Source of the DNA: a bacterium
GTDB lineage: Bacteria; Verrucomicrobiota; Kiritimatiellia; UBA8416
Length of the DNA stretch: 14,532 nt
Direction: 5' to 3'
Assembly (NCBI GenBank): GCA_020048935.1
Contig: JAIFLS010000205.1
Location: 1-14,532 of the forward strand
Shown: in pieces, positions 5,909-13,580 of the stretch
How positions within the stretch are numbered: position 1 is the stretch's first letter
Layout of the letters: each line of letters starts with the position of its first letter
Notes under the pieces: model-generated
What the model was told of the DNA's origin: nothing
Database searches by the model: none
The model's input: only the letters and a program-made list of their open reading frames with translations
Position numbers and translations under genes: made by a program

Positions 5909-6488
5909 ATGGACACCTACGACATCCTCGACCCGCAGACGCAGTCGCAACTGGGCATCGCCAAGGAGAAGCCCGGCTGGTTGTTCCAGATCCTGCGCCT
6001 GCTGGTGAACAAGCAGCTTCTGCCGACAAAGGTCTTCGTCTACCAGGGGGACAATCCTGAGGATGAGTCAAACCTGCTGTTCTCGATCCGGCGCGGTTTC
6101 ACGCTGTTCCGTTCCAAGGTCAACATCCTGGGCAAGGATGGAACGGTCATCGGATTCCTGAAGAGCAAGGTTTTCACCCTCGGCGGGGCTTTTCGTGTCT
6201 TCGATGCGGCGGGCAACGAGGTCGCCCTGGTAAAGGGGGATTGGAAGGGCTGGAATTTCCGGTTTCTTGACAAGGCCGAGAACGAGATCGGCACGATCAC
6301 CAAGAATTGACAAGGCCGAGAACGAGATCGGCACGATCACCAAGAAATGGGCCGGGATCGGGAAGGAACTGTTCACCTCTGCCGACAACTACATCATCGC
6401 CCTGAACGACGAGCCCGCCCCGGCCAAGGCAATGCTGCTCCTGGCGGCGGGCCTGGCCGTGGACACGGTCTTCAAGGAACGGAAGTAG
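5909..6488 (+). CDS. LURP-one/phospholipid scramblase-related protein, disrupted by a 40-bp duplication and probably a +1 shift at the start
   Basis: As read, ATG 5909 gives 133 residues ending at TGA 6308-6310. Deleting one copy of the 40-bp repeat (6267-6346) restores 179 residues ending TAG 6486-6488, with the missing last strand and hydrophobic C-terminus (KELFTSADNYIIALN, then AMLLLAAGLAVDTVF). The pattern fits the LURP-one/tubby-like fold: repeated short strands such as FSIRRGFTLFRSKVNILG, GAFRVFDAAGNEVALVKG and NFRFLDKAENEIGTITK, then a C-terminal helix. Bacterial members have no firm function. The best ribosome site, AAGGAG 5884-5889, serves ATG 5896 (MLDK...), which is one base out of frame with the body. 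The original start was therefore probably 5890 or 5896 and an extra base lies near 5908. As it stands the gene is doubly broken. It is a single-gene unit with its own promoter. Confidence 0.75.
6267..6346. repeat. 40-bp perfect tandem duplication inside the LURP-one-like gene
   Basis: 6267-6306 is repeated exactly at 6307-6346, with no extra homology on either side. It introduces a stop (TGA 6308-6310) at the junction. Removal of one copy joins GTITKK to WAGIGKEL in a continuous frame. Confidence 0.95.
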
Positions 6489-6537
6489 GCCGCCATCTGT
6501 TTTGGCAGCCTAAATGTTGATATATTCCACGAGCGGC

Positions 6538-6654
6538 ACGGGAGGGACGCCGTCCTCGGCGTCCGTTGCGCATGAGAAGGTGAATGTCGAAGCCTTTCTT
6601 GGAGAACAGCGTGGCTAGACGGGCGTTCGGACAGCGAGACGCTGTCCCTCCCGT
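6538..6654. repeat. 117-bp REP/MITE-like element with inverted ends and two hairpins
   Basis: The ends ACGGGAGGGACGCCGT (6538-6553) and, as the reverse complement of 6639-6654, ACGGGAGGGACAGCGT match at 14 of 16 bases. Just inside each end is a perfect 8-bp-stem hairpin: GGACGCCG-TCCT-CGGCGTCC (6545-6564) and GGACAGCG-AGA-CGCTGTCC (6629-6647). There is no coding capacity. The layout resembles paired REP sequences moved by RAYT (Y1 transposase-like) proteins or a small MITE. No transposase is in the window. It lies 49 bp after the LURP-one stop and could also end or stabilise that transcript. Confidence 0.7.
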
Positions 6655-6745
6655 TGTGTATCCCAATCAATCAACACGCCCTTTTGCCTGTCTTCCGCGC
6701 CGTTTGAGGCCATAATGAGAATTGCTACTTTGCGAGGCGGCGGGC

Positions 6746-6777
6746 TTGACCTTGGCGGCTTTCATGCCCACTAATAT
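6746..6777 (+). promoter_or_regulatory. Possible promoter of the yejABEF-like operon
   Basis: TTGACC at 6746-6751 (5 of 6) lies 18 bases from ACTAAT (6770-6775) or 20 bases from the better box TAATAT (6772-6777). Either would give a very short leader ahead of the ribosome site AAGGAG at 6788-6793. The spacing is not ideal, so this is tentative. Apart from the inverted-repeat element at 6538-6654, nothing else is evident in the 6489-6801 gap. Confidence 0.35.
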
Positions 6778-6801
6778 CCGGATTGCCAAGGAGAAGGCCG
6801 G

Positions 6802-8730
6802 ATGGTTGGATGTCATAGATTGCCGGGTTGCGGGCGCAAGGGCTTCTTGCCGCTGCTGGCGGGCGTTGCGCTGCTGGCGGCGGGCGTGGCGCCCGGTGCC
6901 GAGCGCTGGCACGGGGTCTCGGTCTTCGGACCCGAGGGGCTGAAGTACAAGCCGGGCGAGCCGTTCGCGTACCTCAATCCGGATGCCCCGATTGGCGGAC
7001 AGTTGCGGATGCCCGGGGAGTCGTTCTCGAAACTGACGACCTTCGGGCTGATCGGCAGTGCCCCCCAGTGGCTCGAGGAGCATTGCTTCGAGGCGCTGGG
7101 GATCAAATCCTGGGATGATGACGAGGCCTATTCCGTGTATGGCCTGATCGCCGAGTCGTTCGAACTGGCCGATGACAAGAGCTCGCTGACGGTCAGGCTG
7201 CGGCCCGAGGCCCGCTTCTCCGACGGGGAACCCGTCACGGCCGATGATGTCGTGTTCTCATACGAGCTGCTCTTCGATCCCGATGTCAATCCGGCACTGC
7301 AACTGCACATGAAGCCGGTCGAGCGGTTTGTCAAGGTCGACGATCATACCGTGCGGGTGGACTTCAAGTACTTCACCCGCGATCTGCCGGTGTATGTATC
7401 CCGGCTGGTCATCTATCCCGCGCATGTCTACGGCAGGCCGGGGGTCAACCTCGGCGAGGATTTCCGCGACAGCCTGCCGGTCGGCAGCGGGCCGTACCGG
7501 GTGGCCAGCTACGTGATGGGCGAGCGTATCCGCTTCGAGCGTCGCGACGACTACTGGGGCCGGAACCTGCCCTACACCAAGGGGTACCTGAACTGGAAGG
7601 CGATCGAATACCAGGTCTATTTCGATACCTTCTCGCAGTACGAGGCGTTGAAGAGCGGACTGATCGACTTCAAGTGCTGGTTCCAGCCCGATGTCCTGCA
7701 GAAGCTCGATGGCGACGGGTTGCGCAAGGGCTATCTGGAACGCGAGTTCTTCCCGGTCACGCGTCCGGCGGCGATGCGGTGCCTGGTGTTCAACCTGCGA
7801 CGGCCGCTCTTCCAGGATATCGAGCTGCGCAAGGTGCTGGTTTCGCTGTACGACTTCGACACCATCAACCGCAACTTCCACTACGGCGAGAACACCCGGC
7901 TGGTCAGCTACTTCGACAACGAGCCCCGGCTCCGGGCGGCACCGGGGCCTGCCACCGGGCGGGAGCGGGAAATGCTGCTTGAATTGGCCGCCGCCTACAA
8001 TACCAACGGGGTGGAGCACGTGCCGCCGGCGGCGCTGGAGCGGGGACCGTACGAGCTGGGGCTGGACGCCGCGGGGAACCGGCTCCCGATGGAGGCGCGG
8101 GTGTATGCCGCCAGCAGGCGTCTCGACGAGCTGGGGTGGCGCTGGGACCGCGACCGCAAGGTGCGGGCCAGGGACGGGCAGGCGCTCTCGTTCGAGATCC
8201 TCAACGAGGACGATGACTTGTTCCATTACAGCGAAGTGTGCCGGCTGGCTGGTATCGAGGCCCGGATCTCGACGCTCTCGGGGCTGGAGCGCACCAGCCG
8301 GATCCGCAATTTCCAGTATGATTGCATCGGGGGGTGGTTTGATGGCCGCAAGGCCCCGGGGCGGGAGCTGGCCCGGCATTTCCTCTCGCCGGAGGCCGAT
8401 GTCAAGGGGTCTGCCAACCGCATGGGCTTGAAGAACCCGGCGATCGACGACGTGCTCGAGCGGATGAGCACGGCCGGGGATCGCGAAACCGTCGAGACCT
8501 GTGCCAGGGTGTTTGACCGGATCATGTGCAGCCAGTGGTATCTGCTGCCGCGCACCTGGCCGACGCGGGACCATGCCGTCTACTGGCGCTATCTGCGCGG
8601 GCCGGCGAACTATGCGTCCGGGCTCTGGACGTATTACAACATCTGGTGGTTCTGGTGGTTCGACGAGGAGCGGTTCAACGCCATCCAGGATGCAAAGGCA
8701 AGCGGCGTGGCGGTCTCGTTCGATGAATAG
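6802..8730 (+). CDS. yejA: Periplasmic oligopeptide-binding protein, YejA-like (SBP family 5)
   Basis: 642 residues. The start at 6802 is supported by AAGGAG 8 bases upstream. Residues 1 to about 33 are a Sec signal: basic RLPGCGRK, then hydrophobic FLPLLAGVALLAAGVA, with likely cleavage after PGA. The mature protein is a cluster C (DppA/OppA-type) binding protein: FAYLNPDAPIGGQLR, LAESFELADD-like segment (here IAESFELADDKSSLTVRLRP), FSDGEPVTADDVVFSYELL, then the C-lobe ending in the aromatic run YYNIWWFWWFDEERF, a pattern I associate with YejA. The E. coli protein is 604 residues and delivers microcin C and peptides to YejBEF; alphaproteobacterial relatives have been linked to peptidoglycan peptides. 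It is the first gene of the operon, 50 bp ahead of yejB; a small hairpin GCGGT/ACCGC (8748-8763) lies in that gap. Confidence 0.92.
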   Translation: MVGCHRLPGCGRKGFLPLLAGVALLAAGVAPGAERWHGVSVFGPEGLKYKPGEPFAYLNPDAPIGGQLRMPGESFSKLTTFGLIGSAPQWLEEHCFEALGIKSWDDDEAYSVYGLIAESFELADDKSSLTVRLRPEARFSDGEPVTADDVVFSYELLFDPDVNPALQLHMKPVERFVKVDDHTVRVDFKYFTRDLPVYVSRLVIYPAHVYGRPGVNLGEDFRDSLPVGSGPYRVASYVMGERIRFERRDDYWGRNLPYTKGYLNWKAIEYQVYFDTFSQYEALKSGLIDFKCWFQPDVLQKLDGDGLRKGYLEREFFPVTRPAAMRCLVFNLRRPLFQDIELRKVLVSLYDFDTINRNFHYGENTRLVSYFDNEPRLRAAPGPATGREREMLLELAAAYNTNGVEHVPPAALERGPYELGLDAAGNRLPMEARVYAASRRLDELGWRWDRDRKVRARDGQALSFEILNEDDDLFHYSEVCRLAGIEARISTLSGLERTSRIRNFQYDCIGGWFDGRKAPGRELARHFLSPEADVKGSANRMGLKNPAIDDVLERMSTAGDRETVETCARVFDRIMCSQWYLLPRTWPTRDHAVYWRYLRGPANYASGLWTYYNIWWFWWFDEERFNAIQDAKASGVAVSFDE

Positions 8731-8780
8731 GGCGCGGGGATAAGGGCGCGGTCGCGAAACCGCAATGAAAGCAAACGGAT

Positions 8781-10265
8781 ATGTGGTCTTACCTCTTGAA
8801 GCGGTTCCTGCTGATGATCCCGACGGGTATCGGGGTCATCACGGTTTTCTTCCTGGTCTCCGAATTCGTGCCGGGCGGCCCCCTGGACCAGGTGGAGACA
8901 ATGATCATCGACCAGGCCAACCAGGCTGGCGTGGGCGACCTGGCCACCCTGGGTGCCGGCGGCGGCTCGGGGGTCATCGCCATTGATCCCAGGATGCGCA
9001 TGCAGATCAAGCGCCAGCTCGGTCTTAACCATGACCCCCTGGCGCGCTATCTGCGCATGCTGCTCTGGTATGGTCCCGATTCGATGATCTCCTCCAGGGA
9101 GGTTGACGACGGTTTCGCGCGCAAGCTCTCATTCCAGGGGCGTTCACTCTGGGTATATCGCCAGCAGGACACCTATCACGTCTATGAGAACGAATGCCGT
9201 TCCGCGGGAACGTCGAGCCAGTTGCGTTTCGACAGCGAGACGGCCATGCTGGTGAGCACGGCGGATGAAGCCCTGCGCTTCGAGCCGGAGACCGGCAGGC
9301 AGGCAGGCGGCGGTTCGCTCGCGCTCGTCCGGCTGCCGGTCAAGGTGCGGAGCGAGTCCTTCTGGGAAACCGAGTACCTGGCCAGTGGCGAGCGGCGCCG
9401 GGTGCGCGAGACCCGCGACGAGGTCTACCTGGCGGAAGGCCGCTGGGCGGCGCTGGCCAGCGGCAGGAACTGGCACGGCATGTTCCTCTTCAAGTTCCCG
9501 GTCTCGATCACCAAGAACAAGGCCAGCCTGGAGCTGATCCGGGAGCGTCTGCCGATCTCCATGCGCCTGGGCATCGCCTCGTTCTTCATCACCTACATTT
9601 CCTGCATCCTGCTCGGGATCAGCAAGGCGGTACGCAACGGGACGGTCTTCGATTCGGTGACCAGTGTCCTGGTCCTGGTCGGCTACGGTATCCCCGGTTT
9701 CGTGCTGGCCGTCTTCCTGATACAGGCGTTCGGCCCCAGCGGCGATTCCTGGATCAGCCTGATTCCCCTGCGCGGGATCCATTCCCCGCCCGAGATCTAC
9801 AACACCCTGGGCGCCTGGGGGAAGTTCTGGGATAATGTCCACCACATGATCGCTCCGGTCACCTGCCTGACGATCCAGAGCTTTGCCGGGTTGACGATGC
9901 TGACCAAGAACAGCGTGCTCGAGCAGTTCCACCAGCTCTATGCGGTGGCTGCGCGGGCGCGCGGGCTTTCCCGGCGCAAGGTGCTGTTCAAGCATGTATT
10001 GCGCAATTCGCTGATTCCGCTGGTGACCGGGTTCCCGGCCCGGTTCGTGATGATGTTCTTTGCCGGGTCGCTGCTGATCGAGAAGATCTTCTCGCTGGAT
10101 GGCCTCGGGCTGCTGAGCTTCACCGCGCTGGTGGAGCGTGACTACCCGCTGATCATCAGCAACCTGTTCATCTTCACCTTCATCGGCCTGGCCTGCCGGC
10201 TGCTGTCGGATATCGGTTATGTGATTGTCGATCCCCGGATCAGCTTCGAAAGCAGGAAGGGGTAA
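8781..10265 (+). CDS. yejB: ABC importer permease, YejB-like, with a large periplasmic insertion
   Basis: 494 residues, against 364 in E. coli YejB. The first membrane helix is at about 8-30 (FLLMIPTGIGVITVFFLVSE), then PGGPLDQVETMI and the conserved KRQLGLNHDPLARYLRML. A segment of about 125 residues (roughly 105-232) then replaces the usual short loop. It is rich in beta-type strands and charged residues (WVYRQQDTYHVYENE, FWETEYLASGERRRVRE) and must be periplasmic by topology. The typical core resumes at ERLPISMRLG (255-264) with helices near 262-282, 293-315, 356-376, 418-436 and 458-478. The cytoplasmic EAA loop that docks on the ATPase is around 388-412 (VAARARGLSRRKVLFKHVLRNSLIP). The ribosome site is weak. 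It forms a heterodimer with the next gene, 6 bp away. Confidence 0.9.
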   Translation: MWSYLLKRFLLMIPTGIGVITVFFLVSEFVPGGPLDQVETMIIDQANQAGVGDLATLGAGGGSGVIAIDPRMRMQIKRQLGLNHDPLARYLRMLLWYGPDSMISSREVDDGFARKLSFQGRSLWVYRQQDTYHVYENECRSAGTSSQLRFDSETAMLVSTADEALRFEPETGRQAGGGSLALVRLPVKVRSESFWETEYLASGERRRVRETRDEVYLAEGRWAALASGRNWHGMFLFKFPVSITKNKASLELIRERLPISMRLGIASFFITYISCILLGISKAVRNGTVFDSVTSVLVLVGYGIPGFVLAVFLIQAFGPSGDSWISLIPLRGIHSPPEIYNTLGAWGKFWDNVHHMIAPVTCLTIQSFAGLTMLTKNSVLEQFHQLYAVAARARGLSRRKVLFKHVLRNSLIPLVTGFPARFVMMFFAGSLLIEKIFSLDGLGLLSFTALVERDYPLIISNLFIFTFIGLACRLLSDIGYVIVDPRISFESRKG

Positions 10266-10271
10266 TACGGT

Positions 10272-11459
10272 ATGATTCTCGGTCCGGAATTTCGGGACAA
10301 GCTGCGCAAGTTCAGGAAGAACCGCCGCGCCTACGCGAGCTTGCGCATCCTGAGCCTGCTCTTCCTGCTGACCTTGCCAGCGGAACTGGTGTTCAATGAC
10401 CGTCCGATTGTCATGCGTCTCGACGGGCATTGGTTCTTCCCGGTGTTCCGGGACTACACGTACCGCGATCTTGGCGGCGCGAACGAGTCGCCGGTGACCA
10501 GCTACCGCTCCGGCATCTTCACGGACTTCGTGGCGGGGCGGGATCCGGCCGGCTGCTCGGAGGCGTTGTCCGGCGGGCCGGCGCCTGCCGGCGCTGCCGC
10601 GGACGAGGTGTCCGGCGGGCGCGGGGCTCGTCGGTTCCGGGCGCTGTGGCCGCCGATACCCCACTCCTACAAATCGTTCTACACGAGCCAGCGCCTGATC
10701 CGCCAGCGCCTGGCGTCGCCCCTGCCGTCGACGGTGGATGGGATGGCCGTGCCCGGCGCGACGGTGGAGCGTCACTGGCTGGGGACCGATCGCTACGGCA
10801 AGGACGTGCTGGCGCGCCTGGTCTATGGCTTCCGCCTGTCGCTGCTTTTCGGGCTGGCGCTGGCGATCACCTCGACCGTGATCGGCTGCGTGCTGGGGGC
10901 GCTGCAGGGCTTCTTCGGCGGCCTGATCGATCTGCTGGGGCAGCGCTTGACGGAAATCTGGGGTGCCATTCCCCATTTGCTGCTGCTGATGATCCTGAGC
11001 GATTTCCTTTCGCGCAAGGGCGATTCCACCGGGTTCCAGCATCTGCTGATGCTGTTCGTGATCATGAACCTGACCTCCTGGATGGGCATGGCTGCGCACA
11101 TGCGTGCCCAGTTCCTGGCGGCCCGCAATCTGGACTATGTCAAGGCGGCCCGCGCGCTCGGGGTCTCGAACGTACGGATCATGTTCCGCCATATCCTGCC
11201 CAACTCCCTGACCCCGATCGTGACCTTCCTGCCGTTCTCCATCTCCTCCTCGATCCTCGCCCTTGTGGGCCTCGATTTCCTCGGCTTCGGTCTCAAGTAT
11301 CCGGCACCCAGTCTTGGCGAACTGCTCTCGCAAGGGCAGCAGTACCTCGACGCCTGGTGGATCATGGTGCCGACATTCCTGACCCTGACGATGCTGATGA
11401 TCCTGTTGACCTTTGTCGGCGATGGCGTGCGCAACGCCTTCGACCCGCGCTATAAATAG
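10272..11459 (+). CDS. yejE: ABC importer permease, YejE-like
   Basis: 395 residues, about 50 longer than E. coli YejE. AGGAAGGGG precedes the ATG. The N-terminal helix at about 25-40 is followed by a long periplasmic stretch with YejE landmarks: FNDRPIVMRLDGHWFFPVFRDY (41-62), LWPPIPHSYKSF, and HWLGTDRYGKDVLARLVYGF (168-187). A Gly/Ala/Pro-rich segment at about 92-121 (GPAPAGAAADEVSGGRGARR) looks like an inserted flexible linker. The permease core follows with helices near 188-212, 232-246, 257-275, 317-337 and 366-384. The EAA loop is at about 289-314 (ALGVSNVRIMFRHILPNSLTP). It pairs with YejB. The stop lies 19 bp before the ATPase start. Confidence 0.92.
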   Translation: MILGPEFRDKLRKFRKNRRAYASLRILSLLFLLTLPAELVFNDRPIVMRLDGHWFFPVFRDYTYRDLGGANESPVTSYRSGIFTDFVAGRDPAGCSEALSGGPAPAGAAADEVSGGRGARRFRALWPPIPHSYKSFYTSQRLIRQRLASPLPSTVDGMAVPGATVERHWLGTDRYGKDVLARLVYGFRLSLLFGLALAITSTVIGCVLGALQGFFGGLIDLLGQRLTEIWGAIPHLLLLMILSDFLSRKGDSTGFQHLLMLFVIMNLTSWMGMAAHMRAQFLAARNLDYVKAARALGVSNVRIMFRHILPNSLTPIVTFLPFSISSSILALVGLDFLGFGLKYPAPSLGELLSQGQQYLDAWWIMVPTFLTLTMLMILLTFVGDGVRNAFDPRYK

Positions 11460-11478
11460 TTTCCCGCGAGGATGGCAC

Positions 11479-13494
11479 ATGCTGTTGGAAGTGGATAATC
11501 TGGTGACGCATTTCGACCTGGGGGAGGGCAAGGTCGCCCGCGCCGTGGACGGCGTCAGCTTTGGCATTGAACAGGGGCAGACGCTGGCCGTCGTGGGCGA
11601 ATCCGGCTGCGGAAAGTCGCAGACCGCGTTCTCGATCATGCGTCTGCTTGAGCCGAACGGCTACCATGATCCCTCCTCCCGGATCCTGCTCGAGGGCGAG
11701 GATCTGCTGCGCAAGGACGAGGAGGCGCTCCAGCGGATCCGGGGCAACCAGATCGCCATGATCTTCCAGGAGCCGATGGCCTCGCTCAACCCGCTGTACC
11801 GCGTCCGCAGCCAGCTCTCCGAACCGCTGCGCCAGCACCAGGGGCTGAGCCGCAGGGAATCCCGCGCACGCTGTGTCGAACTGCTCCGGCATGTCGGGAT
11901 ACCCGCCCCGGATTCCCGTATCGACAACTACCCGCACGAGATGTCCGGCGGCATGAAGCAGCGCGTCATGATCGCCATGGCGCTGGCCTGCCGCCCGCGG
12001 CTGTTGATCGCCGATGAACCGACAACGGCGCTGGATGTGACGACCCAGGCGCAGATCCTGGGGCTGATGAAGGAACTGCAGCAGGAGACGGGCATGGCGA
12101 TCATGCTGATCACGCACGACATGGGCATCGTCAACCAGATGGCCGACGAGGTGTGCGTGATGTATGCCGGCAGGCTCGTGGAGAAAGGCTCGCGGGAGGC
12201 GGTCTTCCGCGACATGCAGCATCCCTACACGCGGCGGCTGATGGCCTCTATCCCCAATCGAGCCGAGAAGCACTTCAAGCTCCAGACCATACAGGGGATG
12301 GTGCCCGGCGCCAGCGAGTTCCCGCTGGCCGGCTGCCGGTTCGCCGCCCGCTGCATTGAACGCATCGCCGGCTGCGAGACGCTGACCCCCGTCATGGCAC
12401 CCTGCGGCACGCACACCGGCCATGCCGCCGCCTGCCACCTTCTGGGCGGCCCTGCCGGTGTCGGCCGTGACCGCGCCGGGGCGGCGGCAAAGGAGCCGCG
12501 GCCTGTCCGGACGCGTTCCGATGAGCTGCTGCTTTCGGTGGAAGGACTGAGCACGCATTTCCCTGTCAAGCGCGGCATGCTGCAGCGGGTGGTGGATCAT
12601 GTCCGTGCCGTCGACGGGGTGCGGTTCTCGCTGCGGCGCGGCGAGACTCTGGCGCTGGTCGGCGAATCCGGCTGTGGCAAGACGACGGTGGGACACAGTA
12701 TCCTGCGCCTGATCGACGAGGCCCGCGGGCAGGTCCGCTTCGAGGGCGAGGATGTCCTCCGGCTTTCGCGGTCCAGGGTCAATGGCTTACGCAAGCGCAT
12801 GCAGCTCGTCTTCCAGGATCCCTTTGGTTCTCTGTCCCCTCGCATGAAGGTCCACGAGATCGTCGGCGAGGGATTGCGGGTGCATGCGCCGCGGCTGCCG
12901 GCAGGGGAGCGCGCGCGGCAGGTCGAGGATGTGCTGCGCCTGGTGGGGCTCTCGCCGGATGTCGGCAGCCGGTTCCCGCACGAGTTCTCGGGTGGCCAGC
13001 GGCAACGGATCGCCCTGGCCCGGGCGCTGATCCTGGAGCCTGACCTGCTGGTGCTCGACGAGCCGACATCGGCGCTGGATGTCTCGGTGCAGGCCCAGAT
13101 CCTGAATCTGCTGGAGGCGATCCAGTTGCGCCGCAACCTTGCCTACCTCTTCATCACGCACGACCTCGGGGTGGTGGAGTACATTGCCGACCAGGTGGCC
13201 GTCATGTACCTCGGGCGTATCGTGGAGTACGCGCCTGCCGTGCGGCTGTTCGCGGGACCGCGCCACCCCTATACCCAGACGCTGCTCGATGCCGTCCCGC
13301 GCATCGGGGAGCAGCAGCGCGCGTTCGGGCGTATTGTCGGCGATGTCCCGTCGCCTCTCCATCCGCCCTCCGGCTGCCACTTCCATCCGCGCTGCCCGCG
13401 GGCGCAGGCGCTCTGCCGTACCGTCAGCCCTGCGCTGACGGCCGAAGCGGACCGCCACTTCGCCTGCCACTTCCCGCTGGGCACGGTCTGTTGA
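11479..13494 (+). CDS. yejF: Fused double-ATPase subunit of the peptide ABC importer, YejF-like
   Basis: 671 residues with two complete nucleotide-binding domains. Domain 1: Walker A GESGCGKS (40-47), Q-loop Q97, signature MSGGMKQR (155-162), Walker B LLIADE (175-180), H213. Domain 2: Walker A GESGCGKT (395-402), Q446, signature FSGGQRQR (503-510), Walker B LLVLDE (523-528), H561. Both are catalytically intact. Each is followed by an oligopeptide-transporter C-terminal region with a Cys cluster: C286, C292, C299 and C319 in the first, C633, C639, C646 and C663 in the second. In DppD-type ATPases this region is reported to hold a [4Fe-4S] cluster. YejF of E. coli is also a fusion but about 140 residues shorter. 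The start at 11479 is chosen for GAGGA upstream; an in-frame ATG at 11413 overlaps yejE. The stop overlaps a TTGACA motif. Confidence 0.93.
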   Translation: MLLEVDNLVTHFDLGEGKVARAVDGVSFGIEQGQTLAVVGESGCGKSQTAFSIMRLLEPNGYHDPSSRILLEGEDLLRKDEEALQRIRGNQIAMIFQEPMASLNPLYRVRSQLSEPLRQHQGLSRRESRARCVELLRHVGIPAPDSRIDNYPHEMSGGMKQRVMIAMALACRPRLLIADEPTTALDVTTQAQILGLMKELQQETGMAIMLITHDMGIVNQMADEVCVMYAGRLVEKGSREAVFRDMQHPYTRRLMASIPNRAEKHFKLQTIQGMVPGASEFPLAGCRFAARCIERIAGCETLTPVMAPCGTHTGHAAACHLLGGPAGVGRDRAGAAAKEPRPVRTRSDELLLSVEGLSTHFPVKRGMLQRVVDHVRAVDGVRFSLRRGETLALVGESGCGKTTVGHSILRLIDEARGQVRFEGEDVLRLSRSRVNGLRKRMQLVFQDPFGSLSPRMKVHEIVGEGLRVHAPRLPAGERARQVEDVLRLVGLSPDVGSRFPHEFSGGQRQRIALARALILEPDLLVLDEPTSALDVSVQAQILNLLEAIQLRRNLAYLFITHDLGVVEYIADQVAVMYLGRIVEYAPAVRLFAGPRHPYTQTLLDAVPRIGEQQRAFGRIVGDVPSPLHPPSGCHFHPRCPRAQALCRTVSPALTAEADRHFACHFPLGTVC

Positions 13495-13530
13495 CATTTA
13501 TTGGTGCGTTGTGTGGCGGAATACTATATA
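13491..13530 (+). promoter_or_regulatory. Possible promoter before the polysaccharide-type genes
   Basis: The 86-bp gap after yejF is the only AT-rich stretch in the right half. TTGGTG (13501-13506), 18 bases and TATATA (13525-13530) form a plausible promoter. A perfect TTGACA (13491-13496) overlaps the yejF stop but is too far from the -10. AGGGGA (13567-13572) is the ribosome site for the next gene. No hairpin terminator for the yej operon is visible. Confidence 0.35.
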
Positions 13531-13580
13531 AGCAGCGGGAGTTCATGATTTCTGGTAATTAAAGGCAGGGGATTTGCTGC

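Noticed and set aside
5680..6060. 126-codon plus frame covering the LURP-one start
   Set aside because: Its only meaningful part is the MLDKN start at 5896 with a good ribosome site, treated here as a frameshifted start; the rest is out of frame with a better-supported gene.
6389..6670. Minus-strand open frames across the inverted-repeat element
   Set aside because: They read through the hairpins of a repeat element and the antisense of the LURP-one 3' end; no protein-like features.
7258..8574. 438-codon minus-strand open frame opposite yejA
   Set aside because: Shadow of the binding-protein gene; composition is low-complexity Arg/Pro/Gln and no ribosome site or domain is visible.
10540..10625. 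Apparent repeat of a GTCCGGCGGGC-type motif in yejE
   Set aside because: The two copies differ at several bases, are not tandem and lie in a low-complexity Gly/Ala-rich coding segment, so this is composition rather than duplication.
9144..11639. 831-codon open frame on the minus strand across yejB and yejE
   Set aside because: It is antisense to two clear permeases and its product is rich in Gln, His, Arg and Pro without a domain. Long antisense frames are expected opposite GC3-biased genes.
11362..12696. 444-codon minus-strand open frame opposite yejF
   Set aside because: Antisense to both Walker A regions of an intact ATPase; His/Arg/Gly-rich product without recognisable motifs.
13491..13496. 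Perfect TTGACA at the yejF stop as a -35 box
   Set aside because: The nearest good -10 (TACTAT at 13522) is 25 bases away, too far for a sigma70 promoter.
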